Positions 53,591 to 62,143 of a stretch of 64,000 nucleotides of DNA are shown one piece after another (the first letter of the stretch is position 1; each line of letters starts with the position of its first letter). The notes beneath the pieces were generated by a model. That model was not told the origin of the DNA. It worked only from the letters and a program-made list of their open reading frames with translations, and ran no database searches. The position numbers were made by a program, and so were the translations under genes. This DNA is from CAZCBX01 sp964497185. GTDB lineage: Bacteria; Bdellovibrionota_G; JALEGL01; JAGRMV01. The stretch covers positions 124,001 through 188,000 of the forward strand of contig CAZCBX010000001.1 of NCBI GenBank assembly GCA_964497185.1. Direction: 5' to 3'.

Positions 53591-53968
53591 TGCAGTGCAG
53601 GATTTGCGCACAGTATGAGCCATAAAATTTTTTGTTTAAAAAAAGCATCTCGCCGTATCCAAAGAATATATAAGGGTTTGCGCGGCATAACCAAAAAATG
53701 ATTCGGCGCTGGAAATTTATTTTTCGTTGTGCTATGGCAATGAAATACGTCCATTGCTAGGGTTAAAGAATGAATCTTTATCTGCAGCAAAACGGGATGG
53801 ACATGGGAATAATTGCATATATAGCCCAAAATAAAAAAAAGAGCCGGGAGAAAGCCCTGTAAGCAGTGAAATTAATTGGATAATAAAAATTAACACTGGG
53901 GTGTAACTAAAGTTTCCAAATTAATGGAACCAAGCCCCGTCTCAAGGAAGAGCATGGTATAATAGCTT
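53591..53968 (+). other. Intergenic region between the two giant prepilin genes
   Basis: 378 bp, AT-rich, with no convincing ORF on either strand. The final 80 bp resemble the region before the first prepilin gene (AACTAAAGTTT, then 42 nt, then TATAAT). Nothing resembling a GEMM c-di-GMP riboswitch was found. A short repeat AAAGA-n5-TCTTT lies near 53765. Confidence 0.5.
53956..53963 (+). promoter_or_regulatory. Extended -10 of giant prepilin 2
   Basis: TGGTATAAT (hexamer 53958-53963), identical to the first prepilin promoter, 5 nt before ATG 53969. Confidence 0.6.
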
Positions 53969-56845
53969 ATGATGAAATCAACAACCCATAAAAAAGCCAA
54001 AGGTTTTTCACTCATTGAACTGATGTTCACCACGGTGGGCTTGCTTATTTTGTCAGCGGCGGGATACAAGGCCATTCGTACGCAAAGCATTTTTCAAATT
54101 AGCGCGATTGAAGAAAATCAACGTGAAAACGTCGCCAGCCGCGCGTTGGATCGTTTTAAACGAGACGCCAACAAAATTGACCCCAACTGGCCCAAATTGG
54201 GTGTGCCCAGCGTGTTCCCACATCCGGGGTACAGCATGCTCAGTAACTATTATCTTCAAGCCGGCAATACAGATGAACCTTTGCGTGATGCGGTAACTTT
54301 TTTAACCACCCGTGAAGATCGCATGGGCACTTATAGCGTTTTACAAAACTTACAAGATCCTGCGCCCGCTGCGGGCACTCCGGATGTTCAGGGACTGTAC
54401 GACGAGTGGATCAACATTGATCCATTAGACGTCGACGACTGGAGTAATAGCTTTAGTGAAAACGATTGGGTGTTGGTGTATCGCAAAGGTGCTTATGCCC
54501 TGGGTATTGTGACCGATGTGGAGTCAGTGCTCAACTCCATGATGCGCATCAAGCTTCGTTTTCCCGATTCGGTAGCCATGCAAATTACTCAGCCCAATGG
54601 ATCAACAGGTGCTAGTTCTGGTTTTGCCATACGCCCTGGTGTGGTGCCTGGAAGTTATGATTATTTGGGTGATGCGGGCTTAAACCCCTTAACCACGTCC
54701 ACAGAAGATGACATGATTACTTTCGCAAGTGACGAAACTTTTGTACAAGTCGTGCAGCCTCTAACTTATGCGATGGAATGTTTAACCGCTGACGGCCGTC
54801 CAGAAAGCTTCAACAATAGCTGTATTAAAGACAAAACTGGCCAAGAACAACCCATGGTGGTTCGATCTCAATACATTGATGGTCAAATGCAATATGAATA
54901 TTTGGCGAATTTGGATGAGCTTGGTTACACGTATGACATTTTGGTATCCCAAAATGACAGTGGCAATGAAGCGCTGACCGGCTACATCACAGGGGATGTC
55001 GTGCGCGATTTGGGTCGAGAAGCCAATGCAGTGCTGGATGGGTTTTTCCAACTGGATGCCGATCCCAACACCCACGAATCTTCCTTTAAAGCCACTTCCA
55101 AAATTGTGGGCATTCGAATGATGGTGGCCGATCGTTGGGAAGAGCGCAAAGAGATCATGGTGGCTGAAAATGATGTCAAAGTGGCCTTGGATCCCACCTT
55201 TCAAGATGAACGCTTTCAGGAAGATCATTTCATGGAGGCTCAAGATACCGGCAACATTCACAACGTAGCAGGTTTGAACGGCACACAACACATTGGTCAG
55301 CCGCTTTACTTCAAGGCCCCCAACACCCAAGAAAGTTACATTCTTTTGCCCGTCATGAATTTGGATGGCAGCGGCGAAAACACAGGTAAGCTGGTGTTCA
55401 TGGACCGCGATGGCTGTCCTGTAACATCCGGTGATTGCACCGATCACGAAGGCTCGGTGGTCCAATTGGGCGATAGCACCCATGAGTTTTATCCAACCGA
55501 AGTCTCCACCATCCAACGCGATGGCAAAACCTTTATTGTCGCGACCGGCATGGGCATTGATTCCAGCAGTGGCGATGACGTGCGCAAACCCATGATGGCC
55601 ACCATTGACATTAGCTCTGGCAACGTGGGTGAGATGCTGGCTGAAAATTCTGGCACTGGCACAATGTGTTCATTGGCAGGATGCGATTTGCATGTCATGG
55701 ATACGCAGGCACAAGACACCAGTTTAAAAGACACGGTCAATGGCTTTGTGGAATACAACGGTGAGCTTTATTTGTCTTCATTAACCAAAGACAGCAGCGA
55801 TATGAGTGGTGTAAAATTGTATAAAACCAATGTGGACGCCTCAGGCAATACGCCCACCATTGCTCCTTTTGAAGAAGTGCAGTTATCCGACACCATTCAG
55901 GGCAGATCGCGTGTGGTCAGTGCCGTGGGCAATGAAGTCATCAGTTACGGTGGCCATGATTATTTGCCTGTGTGCATGTCGCGGTCTTTGCCTAAGTGTT
56001 CGAGAACGCTTGAAGATGGCGTATGTGAGCACACCCCGCTAGAGGATGGATTTGTGGTGTTGTACGATATGGCCGGCGTGCAATCGCCCATCACTGTGGC
56101 AGAGCACAATTATACGTGTACCGCGCTTCAGTCCGTGGGAGACAACCTGATGGTGGGTGGACGCTTGATCACCCAGATCATTCATGAGCAAACACTGGAA
56201 GACATTTTAAGCGGACAACTGGCGCAGGGCGATGCGGATTTCCCCATGCTTTACACCGATGAAATGTACAACAGCGTCACCGGACAATATGCAGATGCTT
56301 ATTATCCGCTGGGCGTTAATTTTTCAGGGGGTGGCGACCAGTATGCATCGGCCATTACGTGGAACAGTGGCACCATGGTTCAGCTTTTTGATGACGGTCG
56401 TTTGGGCGTGGCCATGGGCAACCGCTTGATTCCGGTGACGGGGTCAGCCTTGAGCGAACAAACGGTTATCACCATGGACATGGATCCAGGCGGCATGCAA
56501 GATCGCATTTTTTCCAACATTCGCACCGAGCTGGCCAATCTGAATACCAGTCGCGTTAGCAATATGTATCACGAAGGGCAGACCACCTTCTCGACCGATG
56601 CAGTGTTGCCCGGCGTGATGTATGGCGGCACCGATGGCAAAGGCGGTCCCAGACGTACCGAACCGATGGCCCTACCTTTGATTTCGGAAGAGCCAATGGA
56701 TGAAAGCCAGTGGAAGGACTTTTTTCTTGATTACTATGATCCTGCGGATCGCAGAGGCGGCGTTGACTACAACGTAGCTGTACCTGCGGATGGGCCAGGA
56801 CCATGTAATGCAAACAGCATTCCATCTACGTGTCAGTTTAATTAG
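53969..56845 (+). CDS. Giant type IV prepilin-like protein 2
   Basis: A 958-residue paralogue of the gene at 50459. Its first 38 residues (leader and TM helix) are nearly identical; then similarity falls but remains evident along the length: VLVYRKGAYALG, QPMVVRSQYIDGQMQYEYLA, GCPVTSGDC, DMAGVQSPIT and a shared C-terminal ITWNSGT. It lacks the roughly 95-residue insertion of the first protein. Same prepilin features (G12/F13, Glu5). Probably an alternative tip or adhesin subunit; the pair likely arose by tandem duplication and is evolving different surfaces. Confidence 0.8.
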   Translation: MMKSTTHKKAKGFSLIELMFTTVGLLILSAAGYKAIRTQSIFQISAIEENQRENVASRALDRFKRDANKIDPNWPKLGVPSVFPHPGYSMLSNYYLQAGNTDEPLRDAVTFLTTREDRMGTYSVLQNLQDPAPAAGTPDVQGLYDEWINIDPLDVDDWSNSFSENDWVLVYRKGAYALGIVTDVESVLNSMMRIKLRFPDSVAMQITQPNGSTGASSGFAIRPGVVPGSYDYLGDAGLNPLTTSTEDDMITFASDETFVQVVQPLTYAMECLTADGRPESFNNSCIKDKTGQEQPMVVRSQYIDGQMQYEYLANLDELGYTYDILVSQNDSGNEALTGYITGDVVRDLGREANAVLDGFFQLDADPNTHESSFKATSKIVGIRMMVADRWEERKEIMVAENDVKVALDPTFQDERFQEDHFMEAQDTGNIHNVAGLNGTQHIGQPLYFKAPNTQESYILLPVMNLDGSGENTGKLVFMDRDGCPVTSGDCTDHEGSVVQLGDSTHEFYPTEVSTIQRDGKTFIVATGMGIDSSSGDDVRKPMMATIDISSGNVGEMLAENSGTGTMCSLAGCDLHVMDTQAQDTSLKDTVNGFVEYNGELYLSSLTKDSSDMSGVKLYKTNVDASGNTPTIAPFEEVQLSDTIQGRSRVVSAVGNEVISYGGHDYLPVCMSRSLPKCSRTLEDGVCEHTPLEDGFVVLYDMAGVQSPITVAEHNYTCTALQSVGDNLMVGGRLITQIIHEQTLEDILSGQLAQGDADFPMLYTDEMYNSVTGQYADAYYPLGVNFSGGGDQYASAITWNSGTMVQLFDDGRLGVAMGNRLIPVTGSALSEQTVITMDMDPGGMQDRIFSNIRTELANLNTSRVSNMYHEGQTTFSTDAVLPGVMYGGTDGKGGPRRTEPMALPLISEEPMDESQWKDFFLDYYDPADRRGGVDYNVAVPADGPGPCNANSIPSTCQFN

Positions 56846-56856
56846 TCAATATTGGC

Positions 56857-56884
56857 CACGCCCTACGGCGTGCATGCTTTTTTT
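56857..56884 (+). terminator. Rho-independent terminator after giant prepilin 2
   Basis: CACGCC (56857-56862), loop CTAC, GGCGTG (56867-56872), then CATGC and a run of seven T (56878-56884). It lies 11 bp after the prepilin stop. Confidence 0.65.
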
Positions 56885-56893
56885 GTTCGGGCG

Positions 56894-56964
56894 GCTGGCC
56901 AAGCCAGCTCACTTGAAAAGTATGCCGGAATTTTAGGATCGGTTTTCAATAGATTACGGCATAC
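56894..56964. repeat. Two inverted repeats before the thiolase gene
   Basis: GCTGGC-CAA-GCCAGC (56894-56908) is a tight 6-bp hairpin. GTATGCCG (56920-56927) pairs with CGGCATAC (56957-56964) across 29 nt. The second might be an operator or part of a leader RNA. It lies 146-190 bp before the thiolase ATG. Confidence 0.4.
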
Positions 56965-57095
56965 AAACCTTGTTTCTTTTATCCATACGTGCTGTCAGCC
57001 GTCAAAATTTTGATGATCTAGGCGGCATTGCCCATAAAGATAAAGGCACTGTTGGGTTTGGGGTGTAAAAAAATATGGGCCTGAGAGATGTGTGT

Positions 57096-57103
57096 GGTAT
57101 AGC
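57096..57103 (+). promoter_or_regulatory. Extended -10 of the thiolase operon
   Basis: TGGTATAGC, hexamer 57098-57103, followed by 6 nt and the ATG at 57110. No SD; leaderless arrangement likely. Confidence 0.45.
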
Positions 57104-57109
57104 AGTGCC

Positions 57110-58291
57110 ATGAGCAAAAAAGTCGCAATTGTATCGATGGCGCGCACGCCCATCGGAAGTTTTATGGGAAGCTTGTCTTCCTTGACCGCACCCCAACTGG
57201 GTGCCCACGCCATTGAGCACGCCCTCAAAAAAATTGATTTGGCGCCTGGAGATGTTCAAGAAGTGATCATGGGCAACGTGCTAACTGCGGGTGTGGGTCA
57301 AGCGCCTGCACGGCAAGCCGCCAAATTTGCAGGCCTGCCCGATCATGTGCCTGCGCTGACTGTTGGCAAAGTGTGTGGCTCGGGGTTAAAAGCGGTGATG
57401 TTGGCCAGTCAAGCCATTGCGCTGGGCGATGCGGACATTGTGGTGGCCGGTGGCATGGAAAGCATGTCCAACGCGCCGCATGCCATGCCCAATTCACGAC
57501 GTGGCACCAAAATGGGTGACATGAAAGTGATCGATACCATGGTGCATGATGGACTGTGGGACGTGTACAACAATTATCACATGGGCAACGCGGCAGAACT
57601 TTGTGCCAAAGAATGCAATGTATCTCGGCAGGCCCAAGATGACTTTGCCAAACAAAGTTACGAGCGGGCCATCGCGGCGAGCAAAGATGGAAAGTTTTCA
57701 TCCGAGATTGCACCGGTGGAAATCACCGATCGCAAAGGACAGACCACCACAGTGACCGAGGATGAAGAACTGGCCAAAGTTCGTTTTGAAAAAATGCCCT
57801 CCTTGCGGCCTGTTTTTGCCAAAGATGGCACGGTGACGGCCGCCAATGCATCCAGCATCAATGACGGCGGTGCCGCGCTGGTGTTAATGAGTGAAGAAGA
57901 AGCCAAAAAACGCAACCTTCCCATTTTGGCCACCATTGCCGGCTATGCGCAAGCCGCAAGACAGCCCGAGTGGTTTACGCTGGCACCGGCGGATGCCATC
58001 GAAAAATTAAGCGAAAAGTTAAACTGGAACGCAAAAGAAGATGTAGACCTCTACGAGATCAACGAAGCATTTTCCGTGGTGTCGTTGGCAGTAAATCAAA
58101 AGCTGGGTTTAAGCGCCGATAACGTCAATGTATACGGCGGCGCGGTTGCGTTGGGTCACCCCATTGGGGCCAGCGGTGCGCGCATTCTCATCACGTTGAT
58201 TTCGGCCTTGCAACAAGAAAACAAACAAAAAGGCGTGGCATCCCTGTGCATCGGGGGCGGCGAAGCGGTCGCTGTGGGGGTAGAGCGATGA
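57110..58291 (+). CDS. Acetyl-CoA C-acetyltransferase (thiolase)
   Basis: A 393-residue thiolase: nucleophile Cys in VGKVCGSGLKAVM, GGMESMSNAPHA, NEAFSVVSLAVNQ, catalytic His GHPIGASGARIL and second Cys SLCIGGGEAVAVG. It condenses two acetyl-CoA to acetoacetyl-CoA or runs in reverse. It heads an operon with a 3-hydroxyacyl-CoA dehydrogenase (4-bp overlap) and a crotonase, the standard route between acetyl-CoA and crotonyl-CoA. The upstream ATG at 57092 is rejected because the conserved N terminus begins at MSKKVAIVSMARTPIGSFMG. Confidence 0.94.
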   Translation: MSKKVAIVSMARTPIGSFMGSLSSLTAPQLGAHAIEHALKKIDLAPGDVQEVIMGNVLTAGVGQAPARQAAKFAGLPDHVPALTVGKVCGSGLKAVMLASQAIALGDADIVVAGGMESMSNAPHAMPNSRRGTKMGDMKVIDTMVHDGLWDVYNNYHMGNAAELCAKECNVSRQAQDDFAKQSYERAIAASKDGKFSSEIAPVEITDRKGQTTTVTEDEELAKVRFEKMPSLRPVFAKDGTVTAANASSINDGGAALVLMSEEEAKKRNLPILATIAGYAQAARQPEWFTLAPADAIEKLSEKLNWNAKEDVDLYEINEAFSVVSLAVNQKLGLSADNVNVYGGAVALGHPIGASGARILITLISALQQENKQKGVASLCIGGGEAVAVGVER

Positions 58292-59157
58292 TTAAAACCA
58301 TCGGCGTGATTGGCAGTGGACAAATGGGCAACGGCATTGCGCATGTGGCTGCGCAAAGTGGATACAATGTGGTTATGAATGATCTGGATCAAACAAGACT
58401 GGATCAAGGCTTGGCCACCATTGAAAAAAATTTAAGCCGCATGGTTGAAAAAGAAAAAATTACGCAAGCCATTAAAGACGAAACCCTGGGGCGTATTTCC
58501 CTGAGCACCGAGCTTCAGGCCATGGCCGAGATTGATTTGGTGGTCGAGGCAGCGACAGAAAACATTGATATCAAGCGTGCGCTTTTTGAAAAGCTCGATC
58601 AAATCACCAAGCCTGAAACCATTTTGGCTTCCAATACTTCTTCGATTTCCATCACCAAAATTGCCGCGGTCACCCAGCGACCTGAAAAAGTCATCGGCAT
58701 GCATTTTATGAATCCCGTGCCGGTGATGAAATTGATTGAAGTCATCAAAGGGCACTTAACCGACGATGCCACCTACCAGAGCATTTTAAATGCAAGCGAG
58801 ACCATGGGTAAAACCGTGGTGACGGCACAAGATTTTCCAGGTTTTTTGGTTAACCGCATTTTATGCCCTTACATCAATGAGGCCTTTTTTGCGTTAGAGA
58901 GCAACATTGCCACACCCCAAGACATCGACACTGCCATGAAATTGGGCACCAACGTGCCCATGGGACCTTTAACCTTGGCAGATTTTATTGGGCTGGACAC
59001 GGTGTTATCCATTTTGGAAGTGCTGCACCAAGGGTTGGGTGAGGACAAATACCGACCTTCTCCTTTGCTGCGCAAATATGTTGAAGCCGGCTGTTTGGGA
59101 AAAAAATCGGGGCGCGGCGTGTTTGAATATAAAGCGTCGTCCAAGGGGCGGAAATAA
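58288..59157 (+). CDS. 3-hydroxybutyryl-CoA dehydrogenase
   Basis: A 289-residue NAD-dependent enzyme: Rossmann motif IGVIGSGQMGNGIAHVAAQS, FEKLDQITKPETILASNTSS, and GMHFMNPVPVMKLIEVI, with the catalytic His in HFMNPVP. It oxidises or reduces the 3-hydroxybutyryl-CoA/acetoacetyl-CoA pair. Start at 58288 (ATGA overlap with thiolase). Confidence 0.94.
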   Translation: MIKTIGVIGSGQMGNGIAHVAAQSGYNVVMNDLDQTRLDQGLATIEKNLSRMVEKEKITQAIKDETLGRISLSTELQAMAEIDLVVEAATENIDIKRALFEKLDQITKPETILASNTSSISITKIAAVTQRPEKVIGMHFMNPVPVMKLIEVIKGHLTDDATYQSILNASETMGKTVVTAQDFPGFLVNRILCPYINEAFFALESNIATPQDIDTAMKLGTNVPMGPLTLADFIGLDTVLSILEVLHQGLGEDKYRPSPLLRKYVEAGCLGKKSGRGVFEYKASSKGRK

Positions 59158-59924
59158 TGGCTGTGGTCGAGTTGCAAAAAAAAGATGCGGTCGCTACCCT
59201 TACGATCTCCCGTGAAAAAAGTTTAAATGCCCTCAATCAAGAAGTGCTTGAGGCGCTGCAATCGCATGTGAATCAATTGGAAAAAGATGCGCAAGTCCGG
59301 GTCGTTAAAATAACGGGCGCCGGTGAAAAAGCGTTTGTGGCCGGGGCCGACATTGGACAAATGCAAAATTTATCACCCACCGAGGCCAAAGCGTTTTCAG
59401 ATCAAGGCCATGGGCTGATGCGTAGTTTGGAAGAAAGCAAAAACATTTACATTGCCTGCGTGCAAGGCTTTGCGTTGGGTGGAGGATGCGAATTGGCGCT
59501 GGCCTGCGACTTGATTTATGCATCCACGCAAGCGCGCTTCGGTTTGCCCGAAGTTGGGTTGGGGTTGATTCCTGGCTTTGGCGGTACGCAGCGATTGCCA
59601 CGACAAGTGGGGCTGCAAACTGCACGCGCCATGATTTATACGGGGACCATGCTCAGCGCAGAGCAGGCCAAAGCCTGTGGTCTGGTGGCCGACGTGTTTG
59701 ACTCAGAACAATTGCATGCGGGTGTGGATGTGATCATCAGCCAAATTTTGCAAAAGGGCCCCGATGCCATTGTCAAAGCCAAAAAGGCCATGATCCAAGG
59801 CCAAGAGCTGGCTTTGGATGCAGCCTGCAACATTGAGCAAGAATGGTTTTCACAATGTTTTGAGGGTTCTCAGGCGGCCGAAGGCATGACCGCATTTTTA
59901 GAAAAGCGCAAACCCACCTGGTAA
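59157..59924 (+). CDS. Enoyl-CoA hydratase (crotonase)
   Basis: A 255-residue crotonase: AFVAGADIGQM oxyanion hole, GFALGGGCELALACDLIYAS and FGLPEVGLGLIPGFGGTQRL, with both catalytic Glu present (CEL and PEV). It hydrates crotonyl-CoA. It overlaps the dehydrogenase by one base (TAATG). Confidence 0.94.
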   Translation: MAVVELQKKDAVATLTISREKSLNALNQEVLEALQSHVNQLEKDAQVRVVKITGAGEKAFVAGADIGQMQNLSPTEAKAFSDQGHGLMRSLEESKNIYIACVQGFALGGGCELALACDLIYASTQARFGLPEVGLGLIPGFGGTQRLPRQVGLQTARAMIYTGTMLSAEQAKACGLVADVFDSEQLHAGVDVIISQILQKGPDAIVKAKKAMIQGQELALDAACNIEQEWFSQCFEGSQAAEGMTAFLEKRKPTW

Positions 59925-59961
59925 CCGCTTTTGCTCATTTTTTAATCTATGAGAAAAAACC

Positions 59962-60828
59962 ATGCTTGAACTTTTCCTGGCATCGCTGATTTGGTCGATA
60001 TCGTTTGGGTTGATTAAAGGAGAGCTAACCGGTTTGCCCGCAACATGGGTGGCCATGGTGCGCATGGGTTTGGCCCTGCTTGTTTTTTTACCCTTTTATC
60101 GACACCACGATGTTCAGCGCGCGTTCCCCAACGCTACCAAAAAAGGATGGCTGCATCTTTGTCTGATCGGTTTTGTGCAGTTTGGGGTGATGTATGTATT
60201 GTACATTCAATCATACCAGTACCTTCAAGCCCATGAAGTGGCGCTCTTTACCATCACCACACCCCTGTGGGTGACGCTGATTTATGATGGTCTTAGCCGT
60301 CGGTTTCATCCATGGGCGCTGGCCATGGTGCTGCTTTGTCTGGTGGGCTCGTTGGTGATCAAATACCAAGCCATCGCACGCGATGATTTTTGGCTGGGTT
60401 TTGGCATTTTGCAGTTGGCCAACCTTTGTTTTGCGTTCGGCCAGGTCAAATACAAAAAACTGATTGCTTCGCCCTCGATCTCCAAGCTCGCGCTCTTTGC
60501 GCCCATGTTTATGGGCGGGTTGTTGGCCACCATGGTTGCAAGCGCAGCGTCTCTATCCTCGTGGTCGGTCACTCCTACGGCCAGACAGTGGTGGGTGCTG
60601 ATGTATTTGGGCGTGCTGCCCACGGGCGCAGGCTTTTATTTATGGAATCGCGGCGCCACCAAAGTCAAAGCAGGCAGCTTGGCCATCTGGAACAACATGA
60701 AAATCCCCATGGCCATTTTGGTATCACTTCTGTTATTTGGCGAACAAGCCAATCTACCGCGCTTATTCATCGGCTTGACGCTTATTGTCGGTGCTCTGGT
60801 GGCATATGAGCGACGTAACGCCTCTTAG
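59962..60828 (+). CDS. EamA/DMT-family transporter
   Basis: A 288-residue membrane protein with ten predicted helices in two repeats (LIWSISFGLIKGELTGLPAT; YLGVLPTGAGFYLWNRGATK), the drug/metabolite transporter pattern. The substrate is unknown. It lies between the crotonase and the acyl-CoA dehydrogenase genes, and may move a product of that pathway. Confidence 0.88.
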   Translation: MLELFLASLIWSISFGLIKGELTGLPATWVAMVRMGLALLVFLPFYRHHDVQRAFPNATKKGWLHLCLIGFVQFGVMYVLYIQSYQYLQAHEVALFTITTPLWVTLIYDGLSRRFHPWALAMVLLCLVGSLVIKYQAIARDDFWLGFGILQLANLCFAFGQVKYKKLIASPSISKLALFAPMFMGGLLATMVASAASLSSWSVTPTARQWWVLMYLGVLPTGAGFYLWNRGATKVKAGSLAIWNNMKIPMAILVSLLLFGEQANLPRLFIGLTLIVGALVAYERRNAS

Positions 60829-60986
60829 AGCATAAAATTTGGCTTGCTACGTTGCCGTACCTGGGAATTTTTTGAAAACAGCCCATTGCGATTGAAGGCA
60901 TTGAGCATCTTTAACCAACCCATGAAGGCTTTGCACTTACGTTTTACAATTGCCTCTGGGCCCATTTTTGATAAGAATACATACCT

Positions 60987-62138
60987 ATGAACTTTGAATT
61001 ATCTGCCGATCATCAACAGTTGCGGGATCTTGCTCGCGATTTTGCTGAGAAAGAACTGCGTCCGGTCGCAGCATACAACGACCAACATCATATTTTTGCC
61101 ACCGAGCAGCTTAAAGCCCTTGGCGAGCTGGGCTTTATGGGAATAGCCATTCCTGAAGAGTATGGGGGCAGTGGCCTGGACCCACTGTCGTATGTGTTGG
61201 TCATCGAAGAAATTTCGCGCGTTTGTGCGTCCACCGGCGTGGCACTATCGGTTAACAATTCGCTTGTGGCGGAAGTGCTGAAAAATTTTGGCACCCAAGC
61301 GCAAAAAGAAGAGTACCTCGTACCTGTGGCCAAAGGTGAAAAACTCGGTGCATATTGCTTGTCAGAGCCTTCTTCGGGGTCCGATGCCGCCACCATGAAA
61401 ACCACCGCGGTGCTTGATGGTGATCATTACGTTATCAACGGCGCCAAAAACTGGATCACCAATGGGCCCAATAGCGACACGTTAATTTTATTTGCCATGA
61501 CCGACCCTTCCAAAGGCGCGCGTGGGGTCAATGCCTTTGTGCTGCCCACCGATACCCCTGGTGTAGAGCTGGGCAAGCCTGAAAACAAAATGGGCATTCG
61601 GTCATCGAGCACATGTACCATTAGTTTTACCGATGTTCGGCTGCCAGTGTCACAGCGGCTGGGCCAAGAGTTGGATGGATTTATCATTGCCATGAAAACG
61701 TTGGATAACGGACGCATTGGCATCGCAGCTCAAGCCTTAGGCATTGCTCAAGCGGCTTTGGAAGAAGCTGTGAAATATGGACATGAACGCAAACAATTTG
61801 GCCGTCCCATTTTGGACAATCAAGGGTTGAAATGGATGGTGAGTGACATGGCCACGCGCGTAGAAGCTTCACGTCTGCTCACCTACCAAGCTGCGCAGAA
61901 AAAAACGCTTGGAGGCCGCTTTACCAAATACTCTGCGGCTGCAAAGTTATTTGCTTCTGAATCGGCCACCTATGTTGCCAACAAAGCTTTGCAAATTCAT
62001 GGGGGCTACGGATACACGCGGGAATATCCAGTGGAGCGGTATCTTCGCGATGCACGGGTGACAGAAATTTACGAAGGTACCAGTGAAATTCAGCGACTGG
62101 TGATTGCAGCCCAAGAGCTCAAAGATTGGGAAGGGTAG
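60987..62138 (+). CDS. Short-chain acyl-CoA dehydrogenase
   Basis: A 383-residue FAD enzyme: YCLSEPSSGSDA, YVINGAKNWITNG, ERKQFGRPI, LQIHGGYGYTREYPVERYLR and the C-terminal TEIYEGTSEIQRLVIA with catalytic Glu. Butyryl-CoA is the likely substrate given the neighbouring genes. No electron-transfer flavoprotein genes lie alongside. It ends 5 bp before the B12 mutase gene. Confidence 0.93.
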   Translation: MNFELSADHQQLRDLARDFAEKELRPVAAYNDQHHIFATEQLKALGELGFMGIAIPEEYGGSGLDPLSYVLVIEEISRVCASTGVALSVNNSLVAEVLKNFGTQAQKEEYLVPVAKGEKLGAYCLSEPSSGSDAATMKTTAVLDGDHYVINGAKNWITNGPNSDTLILFAMTDPSKGARGVNAFVLPTDTPGVELGKPENKMGIRSSSTCTISFTDVRLPVSQRLGQELDGFIIAMKTLDNGRIGIAAQALGIAQAALEEAVKYGHERKQFGRPILDNQGLKWMVSDMATRVEASRLLTYQAAQKKTLGGRFTKYSAAAKLFASESATYVANKALQIHGGYGYTREYPVERYLRDARVTEIYEGTSEIQRLVIAAQELKDWEG

Positions 62139-62143
62139 CGAGC

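Noticed and set aside
53591..53968. A c-di-GMP riboswitch between the giant prepilin genes
   Set aside because: Conserved GEMM segments could not be found; the only GC-rich stretch is a short GGG-AGAAAG-CCC.
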